Below are positions 41,183 through 50,166 of a stretch of DNA of 51,893 nt, in pieces. The notes under the pieces are model-generated. The model was not told the origin of the DNA. It saw only the letters and a list, made by a program, of their open reading frames with translations, and searched no databases. The position numbers were made by a program, and so were the translations under genes. Origin of the DNA: CAZBEL01 sp964628055 (GTDB lineage Bacteria; Fidelibacterota; Marinisomatia; Marinisomatales; TCS56); NCBI GenBank assembly GCA_964628055.1, contig CAZVNL010000016.1, forward strand, positions 1 through 51,893. The letters run 5' to 3'. The stretch's first letter is position 1. Each line of letters begins with the position of its first letter.

Positions 41183-42001
41183 TTAGGACTCCTCACCTTT
41201 TCCTTCCACCTCCTCTGTCTTTTCATCTCCGGGGGTTCCTTTTTCGGCTTGTTGTTCGTCTTCCGCGGGAGTCTCCGGGGGTTCTTCTTCTTGAGCTGTT
41301 ACCGTCTCTGTAGAAGCTGGTTCCCCAGGTTCCTTTTCTTCCGAATCAGCTACCGGTTTAGCGGGGTTTGTTTCCTCGGTTTCTTCCGAGCCAGTTTCCG
41401 CCGTCTCCTCATCCCCAGTCTTATCCTCGGCGGCTTCTACAACGGGTTCCAGCGTCTCTTTGGCCACTGTTTCGGTTGCCTCGCCACTACCTGGTTCTTC
41501 TGCAGCACCCGCCTCCGATTTTACCTCCGCTTCTTGTTCGGTCGCGACCGGCTCTGGTTCGCTTTCCGGCGCCGGTTGTTCTTCAGCCTTCTCGGCCTCG
41601 GTGGCGGTAGCTTCGGGAGTCACCTCCGGGGCAGTGGTTGGTTGTTTCTCTTGCTTGGTTTTCTTCTCTGCTGCCGCTGCTTCCCGTCGTAAAATCCATT
41701 TTTGCATCTCTTTCTCGATTTGTTCTTCATCGAGTCCCTGCCGGATAAGATGCCAACGATAAACGATCCCCTCCTCGCGCAGCAAGCGGTGGGCGGCGGG
41801 GGCCATTTGAGCACCTTCACCCAACCAATGCAACACCCGCTCCGCTTTAAACGAATGGGGGTTTTTCTTATCCAATGGGTTGTACCAACCCAATTCTTCG
41901 ATGGCTGCTCCATCCCGACGTTTCCGGGAATCCATCACTACTAAGCGGTAAAATGGTCGATTTCGTCTTCCAATCCGTTTCAATCTAATCTTAGTTGCCA
42001 A
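41183..42001 (-). CDS. rpsP: 30S ribosomal protein S16 with long acidic C-terminal tail
   Basis: The first 82 residues are a normal S16 (MATKIRLKRIGRRNRPFYRL, IEELGWYNP, RVLHWLGEGAQM), which helps fold 16S rRNA. A helical link (about 88-118) follows, then some 155 residues made almost only of E, A, P, T, S, K and D. Bacterial S16 is usually 80-100 residues; Bacteroidota often add a shorter Ala/Glu-rich extension. This 272-residue form is unusually long and should be disordered and strongly acidic. It follows ffh by 12 bases. Confidence 0.93.
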   Translation of the reverse strand: MATKIRLKRIGRRNRPFYRLVVMDSRKRRDGAAIEELGWYNPLDKKNPHSFKAERVLHWLGEGAQMAPAAHRLLREEGIVYRWHLIRQGLDEEQIEKEMQKWILRREAAAAEKKTKQEKQPTTAPEVTPEATATEAEKAEEQPAPESEPEPVATEQEAEVKSEAGAAEEPGSGEATETVAKETLEPVVEAAEDKTGDEETAETGSEETEETNPAKPVADSEEKEPGEPASTETVTAQEEEPPETPAEDEQQAEKGTPGDEKTEEVEGKGEES

Positions 42002-42013
42002 AAGAGTTTCTCC

Positions 42014-43345
42014 TTAATTCAATCCCATTACCAGGAATTTGCCCCGGTTAAAGGGGGTTCGTTTATTAGTTTGCTTCATTATTTTTTTCATAAAGTGGAA
42101 CTGCTTCAATAACTGGTTTACTTCCTGGACCGAGCGTCCCGACCCGCGGGCGATGCGTTGCCGGCGACTGCCATTAATGCGTTCTGGATGGCGTCGCTCC
42201 TCGCGAGTCATGGAGTCGATGATGGCCCTTGTCCAAACAAGTTGTCGATCATTTAGCGACAGTCCCTGTAATCCTTTCCGGCTCATTCCCGGCAGCATGC
42301 CCAAGATTTGGTTCACGGGGCCCATTTTTTGCAACTGGGTCAGTTGGGTCCGGAAGTCTTCCAGGGTGAACTGGTTTTTCGCCAGGTTTTCTTCCACTTG
42401 TCGAAGGGTTTTTTCATCCATGACGGCCTGGGCTTTCTCCACTAAGCTGATCACGTCGCCAAAGCCCAGAATCCGATCGGTTATCCGCGCCGGGTCAAAT
42501 ACTTCTAACCCCGTCATCTTCTCAGAGAGGCCAATGAATTTGATGGGTACCTGCGTTACTTCAGCGATGGACAAGGCCGCTCCACCGCGGGCATCCCCAT
42601 CCATCTTGGTGAGAATAATGCCCGTCAATTCCAGGGCTTCATGAAACGCTTGAGCCGAGAGAACCGCATCCTGACCGGTCATGCCATCCACCACGAATAA
42701 GGTCTCCGCGGGGTTTACCACCTCAGCGATCCGCTGGACTTCCACCATCATTTCACCATCCACGTGCAGGCGGCCGGCAGTATCCAGAATCACAACGTCG
42801 AACCCTTCCTCTTGCGCTTCTGCCAAGGCGTGTTTACACACCGCAACGGCATCGGCCGTTGGCTCGGCGAAACAGGGGAGGCCTTGCTTCTGGGCCAATG
42901 ACTGGAGCTGCTCGATGGCTGCTGGACGGTAGAGATCTGCTGCCACCAATAAAACCTGCTTATTCTGTCGGGACAAATAATGCGCTAATTTGGCGCAGGT
43001 GGTGGTTTTCCCCGACCCCTGTAGACCAGCCAGTAAAATAACGACCGGGGGCTTAGCACTCAAGTTCAAGGGAACCGGTTTCTGACCCAACAAATCCACC
43101 ATCTCGTCCCGGAGAATTTTAATGAAAAGCTCTCCCGGTTTGATGGATTTGGTCACCTGGGTTCCCAAGGCCTTTGCTCGCACTTGTTGGACAAAAGAGC
43201 GGACAACCTGCACATTTACATCAGCTTCTAAGAGCACCCGGCGCACCTCTCGTGCGGCGTCGTTGATATTCTTTTCGGTGATGACACCTAATCCACGAAT
43301 TCGCTGGAGGACGGAATGTAACCGATCGGTGAGTTGATCAAACAT
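42014..43345 (-). CDS. ffh: Signal recognition particle protein Ffh
   Basis: GTPase that binds signal sequences and 4.5S RNA and targets membrane proteins. It has 443 residues. The N domain is followed by the G domain with GLQGSGKTTT, DTAGRL and TKMDGDARGG. The Met-rich M domain has IARGSGRSVQEVNQLLKQF, which binds SRP RNA. It is the first gene of the ffh-rpsP-khpA-rimM-trmD-rplS cluster. No 4.5S RNA gene is seen in the 207-base gap upstream. Confidence 0.97.
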   Translation of the reverse strand: MFDQLTDRLHSVLQRIRGLGVITEKNINDAAREVRRVLLEADVNVQVVRSFVQQVRAKALGTQVTKSIKPGELFIKILRDEMVDLLGQKPVPLNLSAKPPVVILLAGLQGSGKTTTCAKLAHYLSRQNKQVLLVAADLYRPAAIEQLQSLAQKQGLPCFAEPTADAVAVCKHALAEAQEEGFDVVILDTAGRLHVDGEMMVEVQRIAEVVNPAETLFVVDGMTGQDAVLSAQAFHEALELTGIILTKMDGDARGGAALSIAEVTQVPIKFIGLSEKMTGLEVFDPARITDRILGFGDVISLVEKAQAVMDEKTLRQVEENLAKNQFTLEDFRTQLTQLQKMGPVNQILGMLPGMSRKGLQGLSLNDRQLVWTRAIIDSMTREERRHPERINGSRRQRIARGSGRSVQEVNQLLKQFHFMKKIMKQTNKRTPFNRGKFLVMGLN

Positions 43346-43552
43346 GTTTTTTCAATTCAATTAAAGCTGCGAAAGTTAGACGTAATTGTTTTTCGAATCA
43401 ACTTTTTATGCCAGCTTTTCCCGCTCCCTGAAACCTATAAAATTCGTGATAAATCCCAAGTTGAAGCATGCGAGAAAAGCAACCTCCCCTCCCGATGGAT
43501 GCCCTACAGTGACTTTACAATCGCGAGGGTAACTGAAATACGGTAATGGTTA

Positions 43553-44047
43553 TTACTTCTTTTCCTTCGGTGCTAACTTCTCATTAATCGCTTCGATGTC
43601 GGCGCGTAAGGCCTGAATGCTCTGATCAAGGTCCAAAAAGCGCTGGCTGTTCGATCGTCTCGTACGATTGAACGAGTCCTCTAAATCGCTCAGGTCCGTC
43701 TCCAAGTTATCGAATCTCCTGGTGACTTTCCGATCCAGTAATTCCAGATCGAATTTGACATTATCAATCCTGATCCCTAAAGAATCGGCAACATCGTTAA
43801 TCAAATTAGTATTGGCAATAATATCCAACTGGGCCTGGTGGAGGTGTTTTCCCCGACCGATGAACTGGAGGTTTAATTTTCGCAGGTCTTCGCGGAACTC
43901 ATTATTCACCACATCGACATGCTGTTTATCATTCTCATTCAACTGATCCATGCGTTTAATCATCTCAGAGGCCATATATTGAAAATAGCCACCGGCAGCG
44001 ATGAGAATAATCAGTAATCCAAAAATAATTTTATCTTTTACACTCAT
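43553..44047 (-). CDS. Single-pass membrane coiled-coil protein of unknown function
   Basis: I do not recognise this 164-residue protein. One membrane helix (IIFGLLIILIAAGGYF, residues 7-22) is followed by about 140 residues of heptad-like coiled coil (FDLELLDRKVTRRFDNLETDL; LDQSIQALRADIEAINEKL). The topology suggests an inner-membrane anchor with a long periplasmic or cytoplasmic rod. It lies 10 bases after the next small coiled-coil gene and 207 bases before ffh. Confidence 0.6.
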   Translation of the reverse strand: MSVKDKIIFGLLIILIAAGGYFQYMASEMIKRMDQLNENDKQHVDVVNNEFREDLRKLNLQFIGRGKHLHQAQLDIIANTNLINDVADSLGIRIDNVKFDLELLDRKVTRRFDNLETDLSDLEDSFNRTRRSNSQRFLDLDQSIQALRADIEAINEKLAPKEKK

Positions 44048-44057
44048 AAGATCCCTC

Positions 44058-44393
44058 TTATTTGCCTAATTTTTCCACGCGTTTCTCCCATTCACTCATT
44101 TCTTGATCCTCTGGGGGACTTTCGCTTTCCATTTCTGTCTTCACCTCTGCACCCCGCTCTTCTTCAGATTTGATCTCTTCCAAGAGTTTATCTTTAAGTT
44201 CCGCGTTGGATTTTAGTTGTTCTAACAGGGAAGCGACTTCTTCGTTGAAATCAGCGATGGTATGTTCCAGGCGCTGTAACAATTCATCCAGAAGTGCCTT
44301 ACCATAACTCTCGTTGATCCCATCCAGGAGATCATCCAACTTGTTATTCAAATAAGCCTGGCGGCTTTCTTCTTTATCGAAATCGATAGCCAT
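44058..44393 (-). CDS. Small acidic coiled-coil protein of unknown function
   Basis: A 111-residue soluble protein. Charged helices dominate (YGKALLDELLQRLEHTIADFNEEVASLLEQL), with an acidic, Pro/Ser-rich patch near residue 93. There is no signal peptide or membrane segment. It is paired with the membrane coiled-coil gene 10 bases downstream, and the two may act together; that is inference from spacing only. Confidence 0.6.
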   Translation of the reverse strand: MAIDFDKEESRQAYLNNKLDDLLDGINESYGKALLDELLQRLEHTIADFNEEVASLLEQLKSNAELKDKLLEEIKSEEERGAEVKTEMESESPPEDQEMSEWEKRVEKLGK

Positions 44394-44442
44394 AAGACTC
44401 TCTCAAATTACCGCTAGTTTCAGATAATGTGAAAAAATTATT

Positions 44443-44949
44443 TCACCCTTTCGCAATCAGGTTAAAATAGGTTTTTGGTAACCATCCCATCTCTGGTGTA
44501 AAGGGTTCACTAGTTTCCGGGAGGCCGGCTTCCTTAAAAGCTGCAATCAGGGGGAAAAAGATTTTTTGTTGTAATGAGTACGGAAGGCGGTCGGAGGTCT
44601 CCGTCGCCACCAGTTTTTTGCCGCCAATACTCGTCTCCGAGCCCCGTTTAAACACATATTTCTGGGCGATGATATGGACGTGAATATAATCTTCCACATA
44701 GACGGCCAGGGCGTAGTCGTAGCGACGAATATCCCGGGCTACCGGTTGGGGTGTGGTTACCAATAAAAAACTCTCCGGAGCGTAATAAGCGATGTCATAT
44801 CCCATTCCCTCCAGGGTCTGTTTGCACGTCTGCAACGCTTCCTCTGGTGATCCTTTGTAGCTGAAGTAGCGAATCATGCGGGGTGGCTCCGGGCACATGG
44901 AAAATTGCACCGCCATTATTGTCATTAACCAGGTCCTCCCGATTGTCAT
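44443..44949 (-). CDS. Unrecognised protein, possibly exported
   Basis: A 168-residue protein without a family I recognise. The N-terminus is moderately hydrophobic with a cysteine (AVQFSMCPEPP, about 13-23), which could be a poor lipobox or an uncleaved segment. The body contains PEEALQTCKQTLEGMGYDI and YHVHI-like strands, suggesting an alpha-beta domain. The start at 44949 follows the upstream gene by 9 bases. A downstream Met is also possible. Confidence 0.55.
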   Translation of the reverse strand: MTIGRTWLMTIMAVQFSMCPEPPRMIRYFSYKGSPEEALQTCKQTLEGMGYDIAYYAPESFLLVTTPQPVARDIRRYDYALAVYVEDYIHVHIIAQKYVFKRGSETSIGGKKLVATETSDRLPYSLQQKIFFPLIAAFKEAGLPETSEPFTPEMGWLPKTYFNLIAKG

Positions 44950-44958
44950 CCAGTTTGG

Positions 44959-45699
44959 TTAATACAATTCGTATATGGAGGGAAGGGGTTGTTCTGCAGG
45001 AATTTCTTCCCCTTGAATCTGGTAATCGGGGTTATAGTAGACCAGTTTCAAGATACTGGGATTGTCCTGTAAAATGGGCAGTTCAGTGGGAGGCATTTGG
45101 ACTAGGCTGTAAAGTAAAAGATCGATCATCACAGGAGTTTTATCCCAGGTGGAACGGTAATAAGCGCGGGCATATTTCACCGCTAGCAGGTTGGCATAGG
45201 CCACGGAAGGACCAGCCTGAACCTGAGTGGTGGATCGGGGCTTACCATGAACCTCGCTAAGGCTCTGCTCTAGACGGAGGAAAAATTTAATCTGTTCATC
45301 AAGATTCAGGTGGTTGACCTTAAAACCAATCTCTACTTTCCAAAAACCACTATCGGCAAAGCAGTACATGATATCAACTTCATCCTTACCCAGTTTTCCG
45401 TGGGCTAGGATGCGACTGCTATCAGCAGCATAATAGAGGGTGTCCATCTGTTCCCACCGGGGAGGGACCGTGGGGAAGGTCCCCCAAGCATACCCTTTAT
45501 AGCCATAATCCAACTCCATGGGAGGAGTGACTTCCGCCACACTATCGGGAGGTTGGGCCACTGGAACGACCGCCTCCGCAGTGTCGGGTGGCGGAACCGT
45601 CGTCGCCTGGGCAGTATCCACTAGCACCGCCGACGGGTCAATTTCCTGGGCGGTTAGAATCGTGGCCAAACTCATCCATAACAAATAATAATGTCTCAT
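44959..45699 (-). CDS. Secreted protein of unknown function with Pro/Thr/Ala-rich linker
   Basis: A 246-residue exported protein. The signal peptide (MRHYYLLWMSLATILTAQ) is followed by a Pro/Val/Thr/Ala-rich linker (about 25-60) and a domain with YGYKGYAWGTFPTV, VDIMYCFADSGFWKVEIGF and LRLEQSLSEVHGKP. This recalls periplasmic proteins that begin with a G-x-x-W-G-T motif and an FxFxDxxL strand, but I cannot name a family. The ATG at 45697-45699 has GAGG six bases ahead. An earlier ATG at 45711 is also in frame. Confidence 0.6.
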   Translation of the reverse strand: MRHYYLLWMSLATILTAQEIDPSAVLVDTAQATTVPPPDTAEAVVPVAQPPDSVAEVTPPMELDYGYKGYAWGTFPTVPPRWEQMDTLYYAADSSRILAHGKLGKDEVDIMYCFADSGFWKVEIGFKVNHLNLDEQIKFFLRLEQSLSEVHGKPRSTTQVQAGPSVAYANLLAVKYARAYYRSTWDKTPVMIDLLLYSLVQMPPTELPILQDNPSILKLVYYNPDYQIQGEEIPAEQPLPSIYELY

Positions 45700-45875
45700 G
45701 CGCGTCCTCATTGCCTTACAATGCTTCCTTGAAAATGGACTCCCATACGGTTCAAAATACGTACCTCGAAGACTTAAGACAAGTCTAAATCGTTTTACCC
45801 CCGCTGATGCTCATAACGACTAGATCCATGATATTAGCATACCTTGACAATCCTCATTAGCCCGATTCGCACACC

Positions 45876-46832
45876 CTAACGAATAATAGTCCCGATACGG
45901 TTCAACCGAGGCATCCAGGTGTCCAAATCCAACGACATATAGGTCAGGAGCGCCTTCCCCAAGACGTACCGCTCAGGAACGAATCCCCAGAACCGGGAAT
46001 CAAAACTATCGTCGCGGTTGTCCCCCATCATCCAGTAATAGTTTTGCTCTACGGTGTAAGCGTTCATTCCCGTAATTGGTTGTCCATCAAGTAACAATTC
46101 TCCCGCGGGTAACTTGGTCATCCAGGGATTAATCAGCGTTCCCTGAGGATAATAACGACTGTACACTTCCGGAGATTTTTTCCTTCGGTAAAGGTCATTC
46201 GGATCGGTCATGGTGAAATGATACTGGCGCTGCTGATTCCGGAGTACCAGTTCATGCCCGTCCAGCAGCATGAGCTGCATCACCAGCAAGGCAGTCTCCG
46301 GACCCAAGGGAATTACATCTCCTTTCCGGGGAATGCGAAGGGGGCGGAAATTATCCTTGTTCCCTTGAGTTCCCAGGAAAATGAGGGGGTCCCTTTCGTT
46401 GGCCGGACGCATGGGAGCGCTAAAACGACCGTGTTCGGGTAGTGGAAACTCACGACTGTTCACAAACACCCGTCGGGCTTTAATCGCTATCGTATCCCCC
46501 GGTCCAGCGATGCACCGTTTCACGTATTTCACATGGGGATCGCGGGGATATTTAAAAATAAGTACTTCTCCTGGTTGGGGCTCCCGGAACTTGGGAAAAC
46601 GAATATACGGAATGTCAAAACCAATATCGGTATAGGGAATCCCGATCCAATCCGGTGTGCGCATTCCGTAAATAAATCGATTTCCTATTAAAAAGTCGCC
46701 GGTCATGATGGTGTTTTCCATACTGCCGGTGGGAACAATGTACGCCTCCACCAGGGTGACTTTCAGTAGCAACACGATCACCACGATAATCAGCAAGGCG
46801 CGGATTTCCCGGAGGATTTTCACAAACGACAT
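45876..46832 (-). CDS. lepB: Signal peptidase I
   Basis: Cleaves signal peptides at the outer face of the inner membrane. It has 318 residues. A single N-terminal membrane segment (IIVVIVLLLKVTLVEAYIVP) leads to the catalytic serine S37 (PTGSMENTI). The general-base lysine is K105 (YVKRCIAGPGD), and GDNRDDSFDSR marks the C-terminal box. A longer insert than in E. coli lies between boxes (about 150-260), as is common in Bacteroidota-type forms. Confidence 0.95.
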   Translation of the reverse strand: MSFVKILREIRALLIIVVIVLLLKVTLVEAYIVPTGSMENTIMTGDFLIGNRFIYGMRTPDWIGIPYTDIGFDIPYIRFPKFREPQPGEVLIFKYPRDPHVKYVKRCIAGPGDTIAIKARRVFVNSREFPLPEHGRFSAPMRPANERDPLIFLGTQGNKDNFRPLRIPRKGDVIPLGPETALLVMQLMLLDGHELVLRNQQRQYHFTMTDPNDLYRRKKSPEVYSRYYPQGTLINPWMTKLPAGELLLDGQPITGMNAYTVEQNYYWMMGDNRDDSFDSRFWGFVPERYVLGKALLTYMSLDLDTWMPRLNRIGTIIR

Positions 46833-46882
46833 AAGATTAAAGTTACATTAGAAAGAATGTGTGTGACCTTTATTTATTCATC

Positions 46883-47809
46883 CTAGCGTATTCCCGGGTA
46901 ATGCTTCAACCGGGGTTTCCCTTTCCCCAAGATAATGCTAAACACGTCCATGCGAATGTCTTTTTGCGTGGGGTGTTCCGTCAGATAAAATTGTATGGCA
47001 TGTTTCCAGCGGTGGCGTTTAACCTTATCAACTTTTAGCTCGGGAACCCCCATTTGTTCCCTGGTGGCGGTCTTGACTTCTACGAAAACGAGTTCCTGCT
47101 CATTTTCCGCTACCAGGTCCAATTCACCGTGGGGTGTGCAGATGACGTTCATAGCGCGTATGGAGTATCCTTGATCCAGGAGCTTCAGGGCGGCTAACTG
47201 TTCTCCCCAGGAACCTATCCGCCGGTGGCGCTGTAGCCAGGAAATGGTGGGCAAATGGTGGGAAACGGGGTGGAAAGAGCGACGATGGATCAAGCAGGCC
47301 TTCAACTCCTTCAGGGCCTGCATGTGTTCCGCCGTGCCGTACCCCTTGTGCTTGGCAAACCCATAGCCGGGAAATATGAGGTCATACTGCTCCATCATTC
47401 GATCCCGGGTCACCTTGGCGACGATGGAGGCGGCCATGATGGAAGGGATTTGGTCGTCGCCTTTTACAATCCCTTTATTAGGAATCACTTGCGACGGGAG
47501 CGGGCGGCCATCAATTAAAGCCCGGGTAGGACGTGGATAGAGCCGTCCGAGGGCCATTTGCATGGCTTTGTAGGTGGCGCGGAGAATATTCAGATGATCA
47601 ATTTCCGGTACCGCTACCACCCCAACACCAATGGCCCTGGCTTTTGCGTGGATTTCAGGGAAGAGTTGCGCTCGTCGGCGCGGTGTGAGGCGTTTAGAAT
47701 CCCGTAAACCGGACAGGCCATGATTTTCTGGCAGGACAACCGCGGCAGCCACCACCGGTCCGGCTAAGGGACCTCGCCCGGCTTCATCTACGCCGGCGAC
47801 TATTTCCAC
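46883..47809 (-). CDS. rnhB: Ribonuclease HII fused to a YraN/UPF0102 nuclease-like domain
   Basis: Two-domain protein of 308 residues. Residues 1-190 are RNase HII, which removes RNA (including single ribonucleotides) from DNA, with acidic residues D8-E9 (GVDEAGRGP), D100 (ALIDGRPLP) and D136 (KVTRDRMM). Residues 196-305 match YraN/UPF0102, a PD-(D/E)xK-type fold: GSWGEQLAALKLL, then D231 (GELDLVAE), E244 and K246 (FVEVKTATR). The genes are often neighbours, but here no stop separates them. It overlaps the comEC end by 10 bases. Confidence 0.9.
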   Translation of the reverse strand: MEIVAGVDEAGRGPLAGPVVAAAVVLPENHGLSGLRDSKRLTPRRRAQLFPEIHAKARAIGVGVVAVPEIDHLNILRATYKAMQMALGRLYPRPTRALIDGRPLPSQVIPNKGIVKGDDQIPSIMAASIVAKVTRDRMMEQYDLIFPGYGFAKHKGYGTAEHMQALKELKACLIHRRSFHPVSHHLPTISWLQRHRRIGSWGEQLAALKLLDQGYSIRAMNVICTPHGELDLVAENEQELVFVEVKTATREQMGVPELKVDKVKRHRWKHAIQFYLTEHPTQKDIRMDVFSIILGKGKPRLKHYPGIR

Positions 47810-50166
47810 GAAACTTCCTCAAGTGTCTTCCCACGCGAGCGCAACCAAAGGGCGCCCGCTTCATCCGTGCGATGGAGGGTAATACCACGAGCTCGTAAGC
47901 GCTCCAGGACGAAAGGGGAAGGATGATTGAACTTATTCTTCTTCCCCACCGGGATTACGGAAAGACGCGGCCGTACAGCCGTCAATAGCCAGTCGGTGGT
48001 CCCGGTGATGGACCCGTGATGGGCAACTTTTAACACCTCTGAATCTAATATGTTTTCATAAGGTAAGAGTAATGCTTCCCCTTCATATTCCAAATCGCCG
48101 GTAAAAAGAAAGGTGACGGAACCGTACCGTAATTTCAACACCAAACTCGCATTATTAACGGAAATCCCCTCCGGGTAGGTTAAAGAATCAGGCGCCAGAC
48201 AATAGAGGACCGTATTGGGGGATATCTTCCAGAACTGTCCCCGCTGGGGTTGTTGGTAGACTATGCCGCGTTCTTTAATCATCTGTAAAGTATTTCCGTA
48301 AGCCCAGGAATCAAAATCAACGGAAGTATCCCAAGCCGTATCTACGGGTATCTTTGTCAAGAGAGAACGAAAACCTCCGATATGGTCATTGTGAGGATGG
48401 GTCATGACAACCCAAGTCAAGTGTTTGATCCCAAAGTAATTGAGTACCGGTAATATCTGTTCTTCCCCGGCATCGTGGTAACGCGTGCGGGGACCGGCAT
48501 CAATTAACATGGTCTTACCATTGGGAAACCGAATCAAAGTGGCGTCCCCCTGCCCCACATCCAGGAAAAGTACATCCAGAGTAGGGGAGCGCCAGGCCCA
48601 AGTCCAAACCACTACATTGATCATAAACAGAGTCAAGATAAAAGCCCAGGCCCGACGGTGACGATCCAGATACCATACCAGGGCCAGTAACCCTAAAAAA
48701 TAGAACAGAATTTTCCATATAGACACCTGACCGACCTGGATTGAAGCGTAAGGAAAGTGAGAAAAAAACGCTGCCGCCCCGGTGATGAGTCTGGTAAGAC
48801 CCCAGATTGTATGCCCTAAGAGGCCACCAACCCCGGGAAGCCATCCCAGAAATAGGAGCATAAACCCTTCGGCAACTAAAACGCCTACCAAGGGGACGAT
48901 AATCACGTTAGCCACGAGGGCTACCAATGGTAACCGGTGGAAGTAAGTGGCGACAAAAGGTAAGGTGCCTAATTGAGCCGATAAAGAAACCAGAAATAGA
49001 CCCCAAACGAACTGAAGTCCCTTGTTTTGGATTTGGGATACACGCATTTTCTCTGGTAACCATAGTTCAAATTTGCGGTAGAAGAAAACGATGGAGATAA
49101 CGGCGGTAAAACTCAACAAGAATCCAGCATTCATGATATTGAAGGGCTCCCAGGCGAGGAGTCCCAACGCCGCGGTGGCAAGAATATTTTCCAGTATGGG
49201 TGTACGGTTAACCACTGGTGCCAGAACGTAGAGTCCCGCCATGAGGGAGGCCCGGACGACACTGGCCTTCCCTCCCGTCAGGGCTACAAAAACAACCAAT
49301 CCCAATACGATTGCCAGGCGGTCCCAACCCCAGGGTATACGGCTGAACTTGGTAAGAACCATTAGAATGATAAGCACGTAACCCACGTGCAGGCCGGAGA
49401 CGGCCAGGACATGAATAACCCCCGTTTTCACAAAGGTACTTTTAATCTCCGGGTCTACCTGGGACTTATCCCCTAAGAGTAACGCGGTCAACAAACCCGC
49501 TGATTCCGGTGGGGTGTGCTTTCTGATCTGGGATTTTATGAGACTGCGCAGGGACTGGATTACTTGTAGCCAGCTCCCGTGCCGGATTGGCTGATAGGCC
49601 AGCTCTTGGTCGCGGTCCTGGAATACGCGTCCAAAGATCCCCTGACGATGGTAAAAAGTGCGGTAGTGAAAATCTCCCGGATTCCTCGGCTCGGGAAAAT
49701 CCCGAAAGACACCGTTACCCGCCAAAGTGTCGCCCGGTACGCAATCGCAACTATCACGTAGATACACGAAATAATCCCAGCGACGATCCAGTTCCAGGAA
49801 GGATGATTGTAAGGATATGTTTCGTACGCGATATTTGAAACCCCGGCTGGTGGGTTTTACATCCTCGATGATCCCCCGGTAATGAACCGTCTGTTCTTCC
49901 ACATTTTGGACCAATTTTGCTTCCCTTGCCAAGGCGAGACTCCGGTTCGCCATCCGCCACCATCCAAGAGTAAATACCAAGATCAAAAGTCCTATTAGAA
50001 ACCATCTGTCTTTTCTTACCAATAGGAAAAACAGGGCACTGAGTATTAGGCCGGTCAGGCGTAAATAATACGAGTTGTACAACAACCCCAATAAAATACC
50101 CGCCAAGAAAGCCAAACAGAGAAAAACCATGGGCATCTTTTTAAAGGTGAGCATAGCTTTCATCAT
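47800..50166 (-). CDS. comEC: ComEC/Rec2 DNA-uptake channel protein
   Basis: Inner-membrane channel for single-stranded DNA in natural transformation. It has 788 residues. The N-terminal DUF4131 region (about 1-200) is followed by the competence domain of about seven membrane helices (LLTALLLGDKSQV; VLAVSGLHVGYVLIILMVL) and a C-terminal metallo-beta-lactamase domain (VLFLDVGQGDATLI; MTHPHNDHIGGF; VAHHGSITGTT), which is the likely nuclease. Full-length and intact. No SD is seen at the ATG at 50164-50166. Downstream Mets are possible. Confidence 0.95.
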   Translation of the reverse strand: MMKAMLTFKKMPMVFLCLAFLAGILLGLLYNSYYLRLTGLILSALFFLLVRKDRWFLIGLLILVFTLGWWRMANRSLALAREAKLVQNVEEQTVHYRGIIEDVKPTSRGFKYRVRNISLQSSFLELDRRWDYFVYLRDSCDCVPGDTLAGNGVFRDFPEPRNPGDFHYRTFYHRQGIFGRVFQDRDQELAYQPIRHGSWLQVIQSLRSLIKSQIRKHTPPESAGLLTALLLGDKSQVDPEIKSTFVKTGVIHVLAVSGLHVGYVLIILMVLTKFSRIPWGWDRLAIVLGLVVFVALTGGKASVVRASLMAGLYVLAPVVNRTPILENILATAALGLLAWEPFNIMNAGFLLSFTAVISIVFFYRKFELWLPEKMRVSQIQNKGLQFVWGLFLVSLSAQLGTLPFVATYFHRLPLVALVANVIIVPLVGVLVAEGFMLLFLGWLPGVGGLLGHTIWGLTRLITGAAAFFSHFPYASIQVGQVSIWKILFYFLGLLALVWYLDRHRRAWAFILTLFMINVVVWTWAWRSPTLDVLFLDVGQGDATLIRFPNGKTMLIDAGPRTRYHDAGEEQILPVLNYFGIKHLTWVVMTHPHNDHIGGFRSLLTKIPVDTAWDTSVDFDSWAYGNTLQMIKERGIVYQQPQRGQFWKISPNTVLYCLAPDSLTYPEGISVNNASLVLKLRYGSVTFLFTGDLEYEGEALLLPYENILDSEVLKVAHHGSITGTTDWLLTAVRPRLSVIPVGKKNKFNHPSPFVLERLRARGITLHRTDEAGALWLRSRGKTLEEVSWK

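Noticed and set aside
41249..41762. Rightward frames antisense to the rpsP tail
   Set aside because: Shadow of low-complexity GAA/GCC-rich codons; no start signals.
43346..43552. Possible 4.5S SRP RNA or other RNA gene upstream of ffh
   Set aside because: No GGAAGCAG-type SRP tetraloop region and no T-run hairpin on either strand; only weak AT-rich palindromes.
44420..44445. GTGAAA/TTTCAC hairpin after the 168-residue gene
   Set aside because: Six-base stem without a following T-run; could occur by chance in this AT-rich gap.
45712..45875. Small hairpin AGACTT/AAGTCT between lepB and the secreted protein gene
   Set aside because: Six base pairs, AT-rich, no T-run. Too weak to call a terminator.
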